From Moraxella bovis (GTDB taxonomy: Bacteria; Pseudomonadota; Gammaproteobacteria; Pseudomonadales; Moraxellaceae), in the NCBI RefSeq assembly GCF_002014975.1, contig NZ_MUXV01000060.1, forward strand, positions 1 to 35,512: a stretch of 35,512 bases of DNA. The letters run 5' to 3'. The notes beneath the pieces were generated by a model that saw nothing but the letters and a program-made list of their open reading frames with translations, made no database searches and was not told the origin of the DNA. Of this stretch, positions 7,466-15,534 are shown piece after piece; the stretch's first letter is position 1; each line of letters starts with the position of its first letter. A program made the translations under genes and the position numbers.

Positions 7466-8368
7466 TTAGAGCTGATTGGTGCCAAAGGTATCGCAGGCTT
7501 GGATGTCGCCCGTCTCAAACCCCCGATAGAACCAACGCTGACGCTGAGCACTCGTGCCATGAGTAAAACTGTCAGGCACCACGTGTCCGTGCGATTTGTG
7601 TTGTAGATAGTCATCACCAATCTTTTCGGCAGCGTCTAAGGCTTCTTCGATGTCACCCTGTTGTAAAAAGCCAGTGCGTTCGTGGTTTTTCTTTGCCCAC
7701 ATGCCTGCAAAGCAGTCAGCTTGCAACTCTTGGCGGACGGACAGCTCATTTGCCTGTCGCTCATTGCCTTGCATTTGGGCTTTTCGCACTTCTTGGGATA
7801 TTCCAAGCAGGGTCTGAACGTGATGTCCCACTTCATGAGCGATGACATAGGCTTGGGCAAAGTCGCCCACTTGGTCTTGGCGAGACAGCTCGGTGCTGCC
7901 ATGACGCTCACTGCCAATACCCATGTGCCGTCTCATGTCCACAAAAAACTGCGTGTCCAGATACACTTTTTGGTCGGCAGGGCAATAAAAAGGACCGCTG
8001 GCAGATGTCGCCGCCCCACACGCTGACTTGACCGAACCTGTAAACATAACCAATTTTGGTGGCTGATAAGTACCACCGAGTTTTGTAAAAATGGGTGTCC
8101 ACACGTCTTCGGTATCGGCAAGCACAGTCGCCACGAACTCACGGCTTTCGGCTTGGTCGGCAGTCTCATTGGCAGGGGCGGATTGTTGGTGGTTCGCCTG
8201 TCCTATCTGCTGAGTGACCCCTAGCGTGGTCTCGGGACTAACTCCAAATACTTTCCACAGGACAAGGGCAAGGATGATACTGCCAATACTTAGCCCACCT
8301 GCCTTCATACCACCACCGCCACGGCGGTCTTCGATATTATTACTCTGTCTGCGACCACGCCACTGCAT
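7466..8368 (-). CDS. YpfJ-type neutral zinc metallopeptidase, membrane anchored
   Basis: This is a 300-residue member of the putative neutral zinc metallopeptidase family (E. coli YpfJ). After a short basic N-terminus and a glycine-rich stretch (17-24), one hydrophobic segment (about 26-42) anchors it with the catalytic domain outside the cytoplasm. The zinc site HEVGH (178-182) is intact, and QADCFAG further on supplies the likely third-ligand region. Start at ATG 8368 with AGGTGAG immediately upstream. A TATAAT at 8404-8399 (minus) fits a promoter in the region shared with the divergent carboxylesterase. The physiological substrate is not established for the family. Confidence 0.88.
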   Translation of the reverse strand: MQWRGRRQSNNIEDRRGGGGMKAGGLSIGSIILALVLWKVFGVSPETTLGVTQQIGQANHQQSAPANETADQAESREFVATVLADTEDVWTPIFTKLGGTYQPPKLVMFTGSVKSACGAATSASGPFYCPADQKVYLDTQFFVDMRRHMGIGSERHGSTELSRQDQVGDFAQAYVIAHEVGHHVQTLLGISQEVRKAQMQGNERQANELSVRQELQADCFAGMWAKKNHERTGFLQQGDIEEALDAAEKIGDDYLQHKSHGHVVPDSFTHGTSAQRQRWFYRGFETGDIQACDTFGTNQL

Positions 8369-8424
8369 AGCTCACCTATTATCGTAAAAAATTAGCCTAT
8401 TATAAGGCAAAATTGCAAAAAATC

Positions 8425-8453
8425 TGTAAGAATTTTTAAAAATTATGTATAAT
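8425..8453 (+). promoter_or_regulatory. Candidate promoter for the carboxylesterase gene
   Basis: TGTAAG (8425-8430), a 17-base spacer and TATAAT (8448-8453) lie about 40 bases before the ATG at 8493. The -35 is weak and the -10 is perfect. Confidence 0.5.
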
Positions 8454-8492
8454 TAGCGTGTATTGAACATTGAGCCTTGCTTAGGAGCTGAC

Positions 8493-9170
8493 ATGGTCTC
8501 ACCACTTCCTTTTGAAACAGTCATTCATAACCCCAAAGACAAACCCATCGAACACGCCGTGATATGGCTTCATGGCTTAGGGGCGAACGGTCATGATTTC
8601 GTGCCTGTCGTACCTGAGCTTGGACTCTCCGATGAGCTTAGTGTGCGATTCATTTTTCCGCACGCCCCATCCATCCCTGTGACCGTTAATGGCGGTTATG
8701 TCATGCCTGCATGGTATGACATCTTGGAGATGAGCCTAGACAGAAAGGTGGACACCGCCCAAATCAAGGCATCTAGCGAACGTATTAATGACTTGATTGA
8801 TGAACAAGTGCGTCTAGGCATACCCAGTCAGAACATCATCATCGCAGGGTTTTCCCAAGGCGGTGCTGTTGCTTATCACAACGCCCTGACCAACAGCCGA
8901 CCATTGGCAGGACTACTTGCCTTATCCACTTATCTTGCCACCGAGCAGGAGATTGGCGAGCTTGATATTAATGCGTCCCTACCTGTTAAAATCGACCATG
9001 GCGATTATGACGATGTCGTGCCATCGGTGCTCGGGGTTAAGGCAAACGAAAAACTCACCACTTTGGGTCTGTCGCCTGAATTTAAACGCTACGGCATGGC
9101 TCATCAAGTATGCATGGAGCAGATTAAAGACATTGGCAAATGGATGAATAAGGTGTTTGATAAAAGCTAA
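8493..9170 (+). CDS. Carboxylesterase/lysophospholipase-like alpha/beta hydrolase
   Basis: This 225-residue serine hydrolase belongs to the abhydrolase_2 (carboxylesterase, acyl-protein-thioesterase-like) family. It shows the oxyanion loop motif LHGLGANG (26-33), the nucleophile S121 in GFSQGG, and Asp and His candidates D173 (HGDYDDVVP) and H204. The open frame extends upstream to a TTG at 8463, but the ATG at 8493 has a clear AGGAG ribosome site and begins a normal family N-terminus, so I chose it. It is cytoplasmic, with no signal peptide. It is divergent from the metallopeptidase gene and followed by a two-way terminator. The natural ester substrate is unknown. Confidence 0.88.
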   Translation: MVSPLPFETVIHNPKDKPIEHAVIWLHGLGANGHDFVPVVPELGLSDELSVRFIFPHAPSIPVTVNGGYVMPAWYDILEMSLDRKVDTAQIKASSERINDLIDEQVRLGIPSQNIIIAGFSQGGAVAYHNALTNSRPLAGLLALSTYLATEQEIGELDINASLPVKIDHGDYDDVVPSVLGVKANEKLTTLGLSPEFKRYGMAHQVCMEQIKDIGKWMNKVFDKS

Positions 9171-9177
9171 ATAACAA

Positions 9178-9213
9178 AACCCTGTTTACACAGGGCTTTT
9201 ATTTGTAAACAGG
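9178..9213. terminator. Bidirectional terminator with two competing stems
   Basis: CCCTGT-TTAC-ACAGGG followed by CTTTT serves the plus-strand carboxylesterase gene. An alternative 10-bp stem CCTGTTTACA (9181-9190) / TGTAAACAGG (9204-9213) overlaps it and ends at the 3' end of the minus-strand gene at 9216. Confidence 0.65.
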
Positions 9214-9215
9214 AC

Positions 9216-9743
9216 TTATTTATTTGGTTTATTTGGCAAATCCCTAAGCTCCCATGTCGGCGTGGATTCATAGACCTTTGGTGGGGCTTGAACTTTGGGG
9301 TTTAGACCCACCGCAATCTTATGCCAAATTGACGAATTATCATACGCTTCTCGCTCGGCAATGGCGGCTTTCTTTTTGCGTTGGATTTGGTTGTTTTGAA
9401 TGACGTAGACCGTGCGAGTATCGCTCGCCACCGTTTGGGCATTTTTATCCATCACGATGGCTTCTAGCGTGTACTCGCCTGCCACCAAATCAATGGTTGG
9501 CACGCTGGCGGTTAGCCCATCACCCACCACTTTGCCATTTAATAGCACCGCTGTGGTATAGCCCATCTCCAATGTTGGCGACACAGTAGCCTGCACATCA
9601 ATGCTCTGGACAGGGCGATGATAGGCACGGTCTTCGGCAGGCTCGGTGATTTGGATGTGATAAGCAAAGCTCAATGTCGGCAGGATAGATAATGCCACGC
9701 ACATCGCTGATTTGAAAAAGGTTGATTTTGAAAAATGAGTCAT
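9216..9743 (-). CDS. Small secreted protein with Ig-like beta-sandwich character, unknown function
   Basis: This is a 175-residue exported protein. A Sec signal peptide (basic start, hydrophobic core, ending ...LSFA, residues about 1-27) precedes a domain of alternating hydrophobic strands (HIQITEPAEDRAYHRP, IDVQATVSP, VPTIDLVAGEYTLEAIVMD, RTVYVI), typical of Ig-like modules. A basic, proline-rich tail follows. It lies downstream of glnA on the same strand but is separated by a terminator. I do not recognise a named family. Confidence 0.75.
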   Translation of the reverse strand: MTHFSKSTFFKSAMCVALSILPTLSFAYHIQITEPAEDRAYHRPVQSIDVQATVSPTLEMGYTTAVLLNGKVVGDGLTASVPTIDLVAGEYTLEAIVMDKNAQTVASDTRTVYVIQNNQIQRKKKAAIAEREAYDNSSIWHKIAVGLNPKVQAPPKVYESTPTWELRDLPNKPNK

Positions 9744-9800
9744 CTAAAGTTCCAATGTTACAAAATAATCTTATTGTACCCAAAAATCACCAAAAATGCA

Positions 9801-9842
9801 CGCAAAACAAAACGGCATAAAACCAAATTCATGCCGTCTGTC
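9801..9842 (-). terminator. Terminator after glnA
   Basis: On the minus strand ACGGCAT (9837-9831), a 12-base loop and ATGCCGT (9818-9812) are followed by TTTGTTTTG. It lies about 28 bases past the glnA stop. Confidence 0.7.
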
Positions 9843-9864
9843 TTTTTAGGGCGTACCCTAACGA

Positions 9865-11274
9865 TTAGCAACGATAATACATATCAAATTCTAAGGGGTG
9901 TACCGCTTCATTAATACGCTGTACTTCTTTCATTTTTAGAGCAATATAGTCGTTAATCATCTCTTTGGTAAAGACCCCACCTTTTAACAAAAAGTCATGG
10001 TCATCACGCAGGGCATTTAGTGCCACTTCTAGATTTTCTGCCACCGTTGGGATAAGCATTTCTTCTTCTGGGGGCAAATCATACAGGTTCTTATCGGACG
10101 CTTCACCAGGGTCAATTTTATTTTCAATGCCGTCAAGCCCTGCCATAAGTAGTGCCGAAAACGCCAAATAAGGGTTGGCAGAAGGGTCAGGGAAACGCAC
10201 TTCCACACGCACCGCCTTGGGGCTATTGACATGAGGGATGCGAATCGATGCCGAGCGGTTGGACGCCGAGTACGCCAGCTTAATCGGTGCCTCAAAGTGC
10301 GGTACAAGGCGTTTGTAGCTATTGGTGCTAGGATTGGTAATGGCGTTTAAGGCACGAGCGTGCTTGATGATCCCACCAATAAAGTACAAAGCAGTCTTAG
10401 ACAGTCCTGCGTACTCATCGCCAGAAAACATGTTTACACCATCTTTTGAGATGGACATATTCACATGCATGCCCGAGCCATTGTCTCCAACTAAGGGTTT
10501 GGGCATGAAAGTGGCGGTTTTGCCAAATTGACTGGCGACATTTTGTACGATGTATTTAAACTGCTGTACTTCGTCCGCTTTTTTAACGAGCGTATTAAAA
10601 GAAATACCGATTTCTAGCTGACTGCTCGCCACTTCGTGATGATGTACTTCAATACGACCTTCGCCCATGACTTCATCAATGCGGTCGCACATCACCGCAC
10701 GCATGTCATGATAATGGTCAATGGGCGGTACGACGGCATACGCCCCTTTGACGGCAGGACGCTGACCGCTATTGCCCCACGCATAGTCTTTGTTGGTACT
10801 CCACGCCGCCGCTTCAGAAATGACGGTGTGTCTGGCTCCTGACATATCAATGTCCCATTTGACTTCATCAAAGACAAAAAATTCAGGTTCAGGGCCTATC
10901 AAGGCTTTATCGCCCAGACCTGTCGATTTTAGGTACACTTCGGCACGCTTGGCGATAGAACGTGGGTCTTTGGCATAGCCTTGCATGGTGTCAGGTTCGA
11001 TGATGTCGCACACCACCACCACCGTTGGTACTTCAAAAAATGGGTCAAGATAGGCAGTATCAACGTCCGGCAACAATATCATGTCCGAGCTTTCCACGCC
11101 TTTCCACCCTGCCACGCTTGACGCGTCAAACATCTTACCGTCTTCTAGGGTGTCTTCGTCCACGCTGTATGCAGGAAAGGTTAGGTGCATTTCTTTGCCG
11201 TGTGTGTCGGTAAAACGAAAATCCACCCATTTCGCCCCTGATGATTCAATCAAGTCAAGTAACTTATTCGTCAT
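9865..11274 (-). CDS. glnA: Type I glutamine synthetase
   Basis: This 469-residue GSI ligates ammonia to glutamate with ATP and is the core of nitrogen assimilation. The N-terminal beta-grasp ([15 protein letters not shown]) is followed by the catalytic domain with [45 protein letters not shown] and the Arg-rich [20 protein letters not shown]. The adenylylation tyrosine is Y398 in NLYDLPPEE, so the GSI-beta type regulated by GlnE is expected. The ATG at 11274 has GGAG upstream. No glnL/glnG pair follows, and the gene is monocistronic here. Confidence 0.97.
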   Translation of the reverse strand: MTNKLLDLIESSGAKWVDFRFTDTHGKEMHLTFPAYSVDEDTLEDGKMFDASSVAGWKGVESSDMILLPDVDTAYLDPFFEVPTVVVVCDIIEPDTMQGYAKDPRSIAKRAEVYLKSTGLGDKALIGPEPEFFVFDEVKWDIDMSGARHTVISEAAAWSTNKDYAWGNSGQRPAVKGAYAVVPPIDHYHDMRAVMCDRIDEVMGEGRIEVHHHEVASSQLEIGISFNTLVKKADEVQQFKYIVQNVASQFGKTATFMPKPLVGDNGSGMHVNMSISKDGVNMFSGDEYAGLSKTALYFIGGIIKHARALNAITNPSTNSYKRLVPHFEAPIKLAYSASNRSASIRIPHVNSPKAVRVEVRFPDPSANPYLAFSALLMAGLDGIENKIDPGEASDKNLYDLPPEEEMLIPTVAENLEVALNALRDDHDFLLKGGVFTKEMINDYIALKMKEVQRINEAVHPLEFDMYYRC

Positions 11275-11318
11275 GCTCGCTCCAAATTTGTAACTTAGTT
11301 AATCGGTTAAACTGCTAT

Positions 11319-11347
11319 AATTTACCACCGCTTTGGCTTTTATGCAA
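11319..11347 (-). promoter_or_regulatory. Candidate sigma-70 promoter for glnA
   Basis: On the minus strand TTGCAT (11347-11342), a 17-base spacer and TAAATT (11324-11319) lie 45 bases before the glnA ATG. I looked for a sigma-54 GG-N10-GC site and found only a 9-base-spaced near match overlapping this -10. Confidence 0.4.
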
Positions 11348-11437
11348 ATGGTATTTTATGATAAATGTGCGTTTATTCATGAAAAATTATCAGCACCACT
11401 TTTAGCCTAAGAAAACGAATATACTCCAAAACCAACA

Positions 11438-11743
11438 TTAATCTGGTAAATTCATCTGCGACTGGTCGGGATTTAACCCAAAATAAAACACAAACGTCGC
11501 CACCATGCTATTTGCCAAAATAAATGCCAAATCCAAGCTCTCATGCCCCATCACAAACCTCCCAAGCAGTGCCGATACCGCAAGCATGACCACAAAACAC
11601 GCCAATAATAGCTGTATCATGGTCGGGTGTGTGAGTGTGTAGTTTGTGCCTGCTTTGCGTTTGGGATTTAGGATTTTTAAATTTATCATAAATCCGATGA
11701 CATATACCGCACTACCTAATATTAAATAACCAAGAAAACCCAT
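11438..11743 (-). CDS. Small integral membrane protein, unknown function
   Basis: This 101-residue protein has three hydrophobic segments (about 3-22, 43-62 and 70-89), a basic loop (NPKRKAGTN) after the first, and a polar tail. It starts 11 bases after the stop of the 11755-12234 gene, so the two are probably co-transcribed. AAGGT precedes its ATG. I recognise no family. Confidence 0.65.
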   Translation of the reverse strand: MGFLGYLILGSAVYVIGFMINLKILNPKRKAGTNYTLTHPTMIQLLLACFVVMLAVSALLGRFVMGHESLDLAFILANSMVATFVFYFGLNPDQSQMNLPD

Positions 11744-11754
11744 CTTTATTTACC

Positions 11755-12234
11755 TTATCCGCCCAAACGTTTGCAGTGAGCCGTTTTTTGTTTTATCTCG
11801 CCATAATTAATCGCCCCCAGCTCATAACTAAAACTATCTCTATCAATCACCGTTACCGCTTGTATTATTGGGCTATTTTCTCTAAACATTTCTATAAATA
11901 AAGCCTGCATTTCTGACTCCTTCTCATATTCTCGTTGTTTTGATATGGCATTATAAATCATCACATGATTAATATTCCCCACATTTACCGTCAAATGCTT
12001 ACCATCAAAATCCCAATTATCTTGCGTACTCATAAAGACGGATTGAATATCTACCCCTTGATAAATCTGCCGAGTTTCGCCATAACCTACCGAACGCCCA
12101 TCGGCAAAGAAATGTTGTATATTTTGACTTTTGGTAACATTGCCGTCCACTTGCTCTATCAATAAATCACATTGCCAAACCCCAACCAAATCATCTTTAT
12201 TAAAATCGGTATTGGCATAAGTCATGGTCGCCAT
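11755..12234 (-). CDS. Exported G-x-W-x-C family protein, paralogue 1, canonical start codon apparently lost
   Basis: The mature region begins NTDFNKDDLVGVWQC and ends HCKRLGG. It shares the GxWxC start and C-terminal HCxR with three neighbours at 13236, 13800 and 14283. The first canonical ATG (12234) gives only MATMTYA before the mature part. Reading further upstream in frame gives PKLFIASIISLMATMTYA, a convincing signal peptide. It is preceded only by ATA codons (12270-12268 and 12279-12277), with an in-frame TAA directly before the second. An AGGA lies at 12287-12284. The gene has probably lost its ATG, and the product from 12234 would lack most of its signal peptide. Function is unknown; a small beta-barrel held by one disulfide is a guess. 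Confidence 0.65.
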   Translation of the reverse strand: MATMTYANTDFNKDDLVGVWQCDLLIEQVDGNVTKSQNIQHFFADGRSVGYGETRQIYQGVDIQSVFMSTQDNWDFDGKHLTVNVGNINHVMIYNAISKQREYEKESEMQALFIEMFRENSPIIQAVTVIDRDSFSYELGAINYGEIKQKTAHCKRLGG

Positions 12235-12336
12235 GAGACTTATGATACTGGCGATGAATAATTTTGGTATGGCTGATATTTATTCCTATGTTTTTAATAT
12301 TAAAATGACTAATATAAATTAAGCGATAATTTTTAA

Positions 12337-12372
12337 TTTGATATAGGGCAAATTAATTCACCCTATATCAAA
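12337..12372. terminator. Perfect 12-bp hairpin downstream of the yghU pseudogene
   Basis: TTTGATATAGGG (12337-12348) and CCCTATATCAAA (12361-12372) are perfect inverted arms around a 12-base loop. It may end transcription of the tesA-to-yghU run before paralogue 1. Its GGGCAAATT...AATTCACCC inner part also resembles the short palindromic repeats elsewhere in the window. Confidence 0.5.
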
Positions 12373-12420
12373 AACAATTAACCAATAATTAATCAATCTT
12401 TTAAATTGATATTGGATTTA

Positions 12421-13221
12421 TCATGCCATTGGCAATAATTCCAACTTCTCGCCCTGCTCTACCGCCTTGCGATTTTTTATGGTATTCGCCCAGCGTATGA
12501 CGTTTTGGTATTCGTGTACACTCAAAAATTCAGACGCGTTATATTTGGCATAGTCATTCTCGCCAATGTACAAATTGCCTAGCACCAACGCCCCATACCA
12601 CGGATAAATCGCCATGTCAGCAATGCTGTACTCGCCCGCCATATAGTCATGCTCCGCCAGATGTTTGTCTAGCACATCAAGCTGGCGTTTGGTTTCCATC
12701 GCATAGCGGTTAATGGCGTACTCAATCGGCGTGGGAGCGTACGCATAAAAATGCCCAAAACCACCACCAACAAAGGGAGCTGGACCCATTTGCCACATGA
12801 GCCACGACAGCATTTGGGCGTGGTCGGTCGGATTTTTTGGTAAAAATTTGTCATACTTTTGGGCAAGATAAAGCAGTATCGCCCCACTTTCAAACACCGA
12901 TATGGGCGTGTCGGTGCTATAATCCACGAGTGCAGGGATTTTTGAATTGGGGTTAATCTCCACAAAGCCTGTGCCAAACTGCTCGCCATTCATGATGTTG
13001 ATTTTAAAGGCATCATAGTCGAGTAGCCCCAACGCCTTTAACTATTCTAAGATGATATTAACCTTAATGCCGTTGGGCGTGTTTAGGCTGTATAACTGAT
13101 AAGGCTTATCGCCTTTTGGCAAGGTTTGTTCGTGCCTTGCCCCTGCACTAGGTCGGTTGATGCCACCAAATTTTCCGCCCATGTCATTAGGCGTCCAAAC
13201 TTTTGGGGGTGTGTAGCTCAT
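12421..13221 (-). pseudogene. yghU: YghU-type glutathione-dependent disulfide-bond oxidoreductase, broken by a nonsense codon
   Basis: The intact reading frame would start at ATG 13221 (GGAG 7 bases upstream), with MSYTPPKVWTPNDMGGKFGG, and run to 12421 at about 266 residues. Codon 60 is TAG (13044-13042), where E. coli YghU has Glu in MLEELLALG. A single G-to-T change from GAG explains it. Everything after the stop is a normal YghU: NPNSKIPALVD, VFESGAILLYLAQKY, APFVGGGFGHF and IADMAIYPWYG. The family is a GST fold that reduces disulfides with two glutathiones. Restart at an internal TTG (13032) would delete most of the thioredoxin domain. It lies 14 bases after the stop of paralogue 2. Confidence 0.88.
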
Positions 13222-13235
13222 AACTTTACTCCAAA

Positions 13236-13757
13236 TTAAATTTTACGTTTGCAATGGTTATTTTCAATATCAACTGGAAAATCCTCATCAATACCTTCAA
13301 AAGCACTAATATAAGTGTCTTTGTCGATAAAACGAATGCGAACCATCATTTCATCTGCCATCTCTTTTTCAAAATTTGCCCGCTCTATGATGGATTTTGC
13401 AATCAAAATTGAATCCTTGCTGTGCTTGGGAAAATCGTCTGTACTGTTGTAATTTGGCATATCCACCGCATAAGATTGGACAATATTATCATAATATCTT
13501 ATTTTATCGCCCATTACTTGCCATTTTGACAATGCTTTTATGGTGTCAATCTGATAAAAATCATCATCTTTACCCCACTTATAAATTATTGATTTTTCGG
13601 ACAATATACCATTATCACGATATTCAATATCGCTGGTATAGTGAAAATATTCATCTTCTACGCCCTTACATTCCCATTTACCCACCAAACTCTGTTCAAG
13701 ATTTGCCATTACTAATGTTGGTAAAAACAAAACACACGCAAGAAAATTTTTAAGCAT
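13236..13757 (-). CDS. Exported G-x-W-x-C family protein, paralogue 2
   Basis: This is a 173-residue exported protein. The ATG at 13757 follows GGAG at good spacing; the open frame reaches a TTG at 13769 that is part of that ribosome site. The signal peptide MLKNFLACVLFLPTLVMA leads to NLEQSLVGKWECKG. The C-terminus is NNHCKRKI, so the mature protein has two cysteines at its ends, as in the neighbouring paralogues. It shares a YAVxMPN motif with the 14283 paralogue. Function is unknown. It lies about 42 bases after the stop of paralogue 3 on the same strand. Confidence 0.75.
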   Translation of the reverse strand: MLKNFLACVLFLPTLVMANLEQSLVGKWECKGVEDEYFHYTSDIEYRDNGILSEKSIIYKWGKDDDFYQIDTIKALSKWQVMGDKIRYYDNIVQSYAVDMPNYNSTDDFPKHSKDSILIAKSIIERANFEKEMADEMMVRIRFIDKDTYISAFEGIDEDFPVDIENNHCKRKI

Positions 13758-13799
13758 TATTATCTCCAATTAATATACAATCAATCATTAAAACCAAAC

Positions 13800-14273
13800 T
13801 TATTTTAAGCGTTGGCAATGCCCTTCAAAACCATCTTCAAAATAATAACGGTGTTTATCTTTGCCATCAAATTCAAGATAATGCCAATTATTTTCTTCAA
13901 AACTCTCCATCATTAATGCCCTACCTTCTGCATTTACTTTATCGTCAAATTTATAAAAGCCACCATCAGGTAAAATAAAATAATATTGATAATAATTGAT
14001 GTCTGGATTACTCATCAATAGCTTATTATCTTTGAGTTGCCATTGATAATTCATGATACCAAATTCCAATTCAGGCAAATTATTTACTTTTTCTTTGATT
14101 TCCATAAACTCCGTTGCCGTACCATCGGCATGATAACGCATGAGTGTTTTTAACAAATAGTATTCACTATCTGCCACGCAACGCCAATCACCTACCACAT
14201 CAGGGGCAGATATATTGCTATTTGCTAAGGCTGTCATGGGTAATATCATCGCCCATAAAAGAGATTTTTGCAT
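13800..14273 (-). CDS. Exported G-x-W-x-C family protein, paralogue 3
   Basis: This 157-residue protein has a signal peptide (MQKSLLWAMILPMTALA), then SAPDVVGDWRCVADSEYY near the mature N-terminus and GHCQRLK at the very end. The body is rich in aromatic residues and acidic loops (NYYQYYFILPDGGFYKFDD), as in a secreted beta-rich fold. Its ATG has AAGGA 8 bases upstream and starts 9 bases after the stop of paralogue 4, so both are probably read from one message. No named family is recognised. Confidence 0.75.
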   Translation of the reverse strand: MQKSLLWAMILPMTALANSNISAPDVVGDWRCVADSEYYLLKTLMRYHADGTATEFMEIKEKVNNLPELEFGIMNYQWQLKDNKLLMSNPDINYYQYYFILPDGGFYKFDDKVNAEGRALMMESFEENNWHYLEFDGKDKHRYYFEDGFEGHCQRLK

Positions 14274-14282
14274 GATTATTCC

Positions 14283-14828
14283 TTATAAAATAAAACCAAA
14301 TAAACCTTGTTTATGACACGTGGTAAATATCTGACTGTCCACATCATTCGTGATAAAAGATTTTTTATTGATAAAATGAATATCAAACGTTCTTTTGTTA
14401 ATGTCATTATTTATCATGTCCTGCACCATTGGCAAGGATTTTTGTAGGGCGATATTTGCCTGCTCCAAATCATCTTTATTGGCATTTGGCATTCTGACGG
14501 CATAATTATGAAATTGATGATTGCCATAATGCAGGGTCTCTTGTGCCAATGTCCATGACGATTTGGCAGTGGCGGATTCGATTTGATAGGCATAATCATT
14601 AGGCTGTCCATAATAAATGCGAATATGCTCGTGCATGGTGTGGTTTTTAAAAAACTGCAACTGACTTTCTTGTTTAATGAGCGGATTGGCGTGTTTGATA
14701 TGGCATTGCCATTTGCCAATCAGGGCTTTATCGCTATCAGCATGGGGACTATATGACGGATTGGCAAGACCAATTATCGGCAGTATCATGCACAGACTTA
14801 GACTGGCACTCATCATGCGTTTAGACAT
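14283..14828 (-). CDS. Exported G-x-W-x-C family protein, paralogue 4
   Basis: This is a 181-residue protein. The ATG at 14828 overlaps the stop of the tesA-like gene by 8 bases and has AGGA upstream. The open frame extends to a TTG at 14834, which I judged not to be the start. The signal peptide (MSKRMMSASLSLCMILPIIGLA) is followed by DKALIGKWQCHIKHAN and a YAVRMPN motif shared with paralogue 2. The terminal cysteine is in TTCHKQG, a variant of the HCKR ending in the others. Function is unknown, but translational coupling to an esterase lipoprotein suggests an envelope role. Confidence 0.75.
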   Translation of the reverse strand: MSKRMMSASLSLCMILPIIGLANPSYSPHADSDKALIGKWQCHIKHANPLIKQESQLQFFKNHTMHEHIRIYYGQPNDYAYQIESATAKSSWTLAQETLHYGNHQFHNYAVRMPNANKDDLEQANIALQKSLPMVQDMINNDINKRTFDIHFINKKSFITNDVDSQIFTTCHKQGLFGFIL

Positions 14829-15450
14829 AGCCAATTTCCTTTAAAAACTGATATAACTCATCGGCAAATTTGGCGTACCCTACCCCATTGGCGTGGATTT
14901 GGTCGGATTTTAGTTTGTCGTCCGATAGGATATTTGACCATGCTTTTTCAAGTAATGGTACGTTCATCTCGCTCGCTACGTCTTTATACACAGGGTTATC
15001 GCTTGCCTTGCCAAACAGGGCACTGGCGGATAAATGTGGCTCGGCAATCAGCACCACAGGGATATTTTTGTCTTGCAATGCCTTGATAATGCTTACCAAA
15101 TTAGCACGGGTTTCGCTGGCATTTACTCGTCTTAGCACGTCATTGCCGCCAATCCCCAGTAGCACCAATTTGGGATTTTCGCCAATCACGCTGTCCATGC
15201 GGTTAAGTACGTCTTTGGTCGTATCGCCATTAACGCCCATATTGATGATGTTCCAGCCTGTTTTTTGAGCAAGGACAACAGGATAGCTTTGGGATTTGTC
15301 CGCCCCATAGCCAAAGGTTAGACTATCGCCCAATGCCACAACCTTTGCCCCGCTTGACATGGCGGTATATTTGGGCGTGTCGCTACACCCAATGGCGAAG
15401 GCAATGGGCAGGACGATGAGTGATTTTAATAGGCTACGGCGGTTTGGCAT
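14821..15450 (-). CDS. tesA: SGNH/GDSL hydrolase lipoprotein, TesA-like esterase
   Basis: This 209-residue periplasmic esterase or thioesterase belongs to the SGNH family. Block I is ALGDSLTFGYG with nucleophile S43. Block III is GIGGND. Block V is SDQIHANGVGY with the catalytic Asp and His. The N-terminus is a lipoprotein signal (AIGC, Cys22), and its NRRSLLK start resembles a twin-arginine motif, so export by Tat is possible. E. coli TesA is soluble, so the lipid anchor is a difference. It heads the run of exported-protein genes that follows. The gene symbol rests on family similarity, not proven function. Confidence 0.82.
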   Translation of the reverse strand: MPNRRSLLKSLIVLPIAFAIGCSDTPKYTAMSSGAKVVALGDSLTFGYGADKSQSYPVVLAQKTGWNIINMGVNGDTTKDVLNRMDSVIGENPKLVLLGIGGNDVLRRVNASETRANLVSIIKALQDKNIPVVLIAEPHLSASALFGKASDNPVYKDVASEMNVPLLEKAWSNILSDDKLKSDQIHANGVGYAKFADELYQFLKEIGYV

Positions 15451-15481
15451 GGTTTTTTCTGGTTAAATTTTTAAAATTATA

Positions 15482-15514
15482 ACAAAAAAGACGGAAAAAT
15501 TTCCGCCTTTTTTG
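15482..15514 (-). terminator. Terminator after aceF
   Basis: The minus strand reads AAAAAAGGCGGAAA, a T-rich loop, then TTTCCGTC (one wobble) and TTTTTTG. It lies 20-50 bases past the aceF stop, and the same hairpin has a T tract on the plus strand. Confidence 0.75.
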
Positions 15515-15534
15515 TGGGTTTTATTTTACTAAAA

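Noticed and set aside
7382..8169. Several open frames of 60-114 codons on both strands within the metallopeptidase region
   Set aside because: They are out-of-frame shadows of the 7466-8368 gene, whose HEVGH motif and normal family composition identify the real frame.
9847..9862. TAGGGCGTACCCTA as a solo end of the 204-bp repeat
   Set aside because: Only 9 bases resemble the element end, and the short palindrome may be chance.
11290..11400. Sigma-54 promoter for glnA
   Set aside because: No GG-N10-GC site with proper -24/-12 elements; the nearest match has 9-base spacing. A sigma-70-like site fits better.
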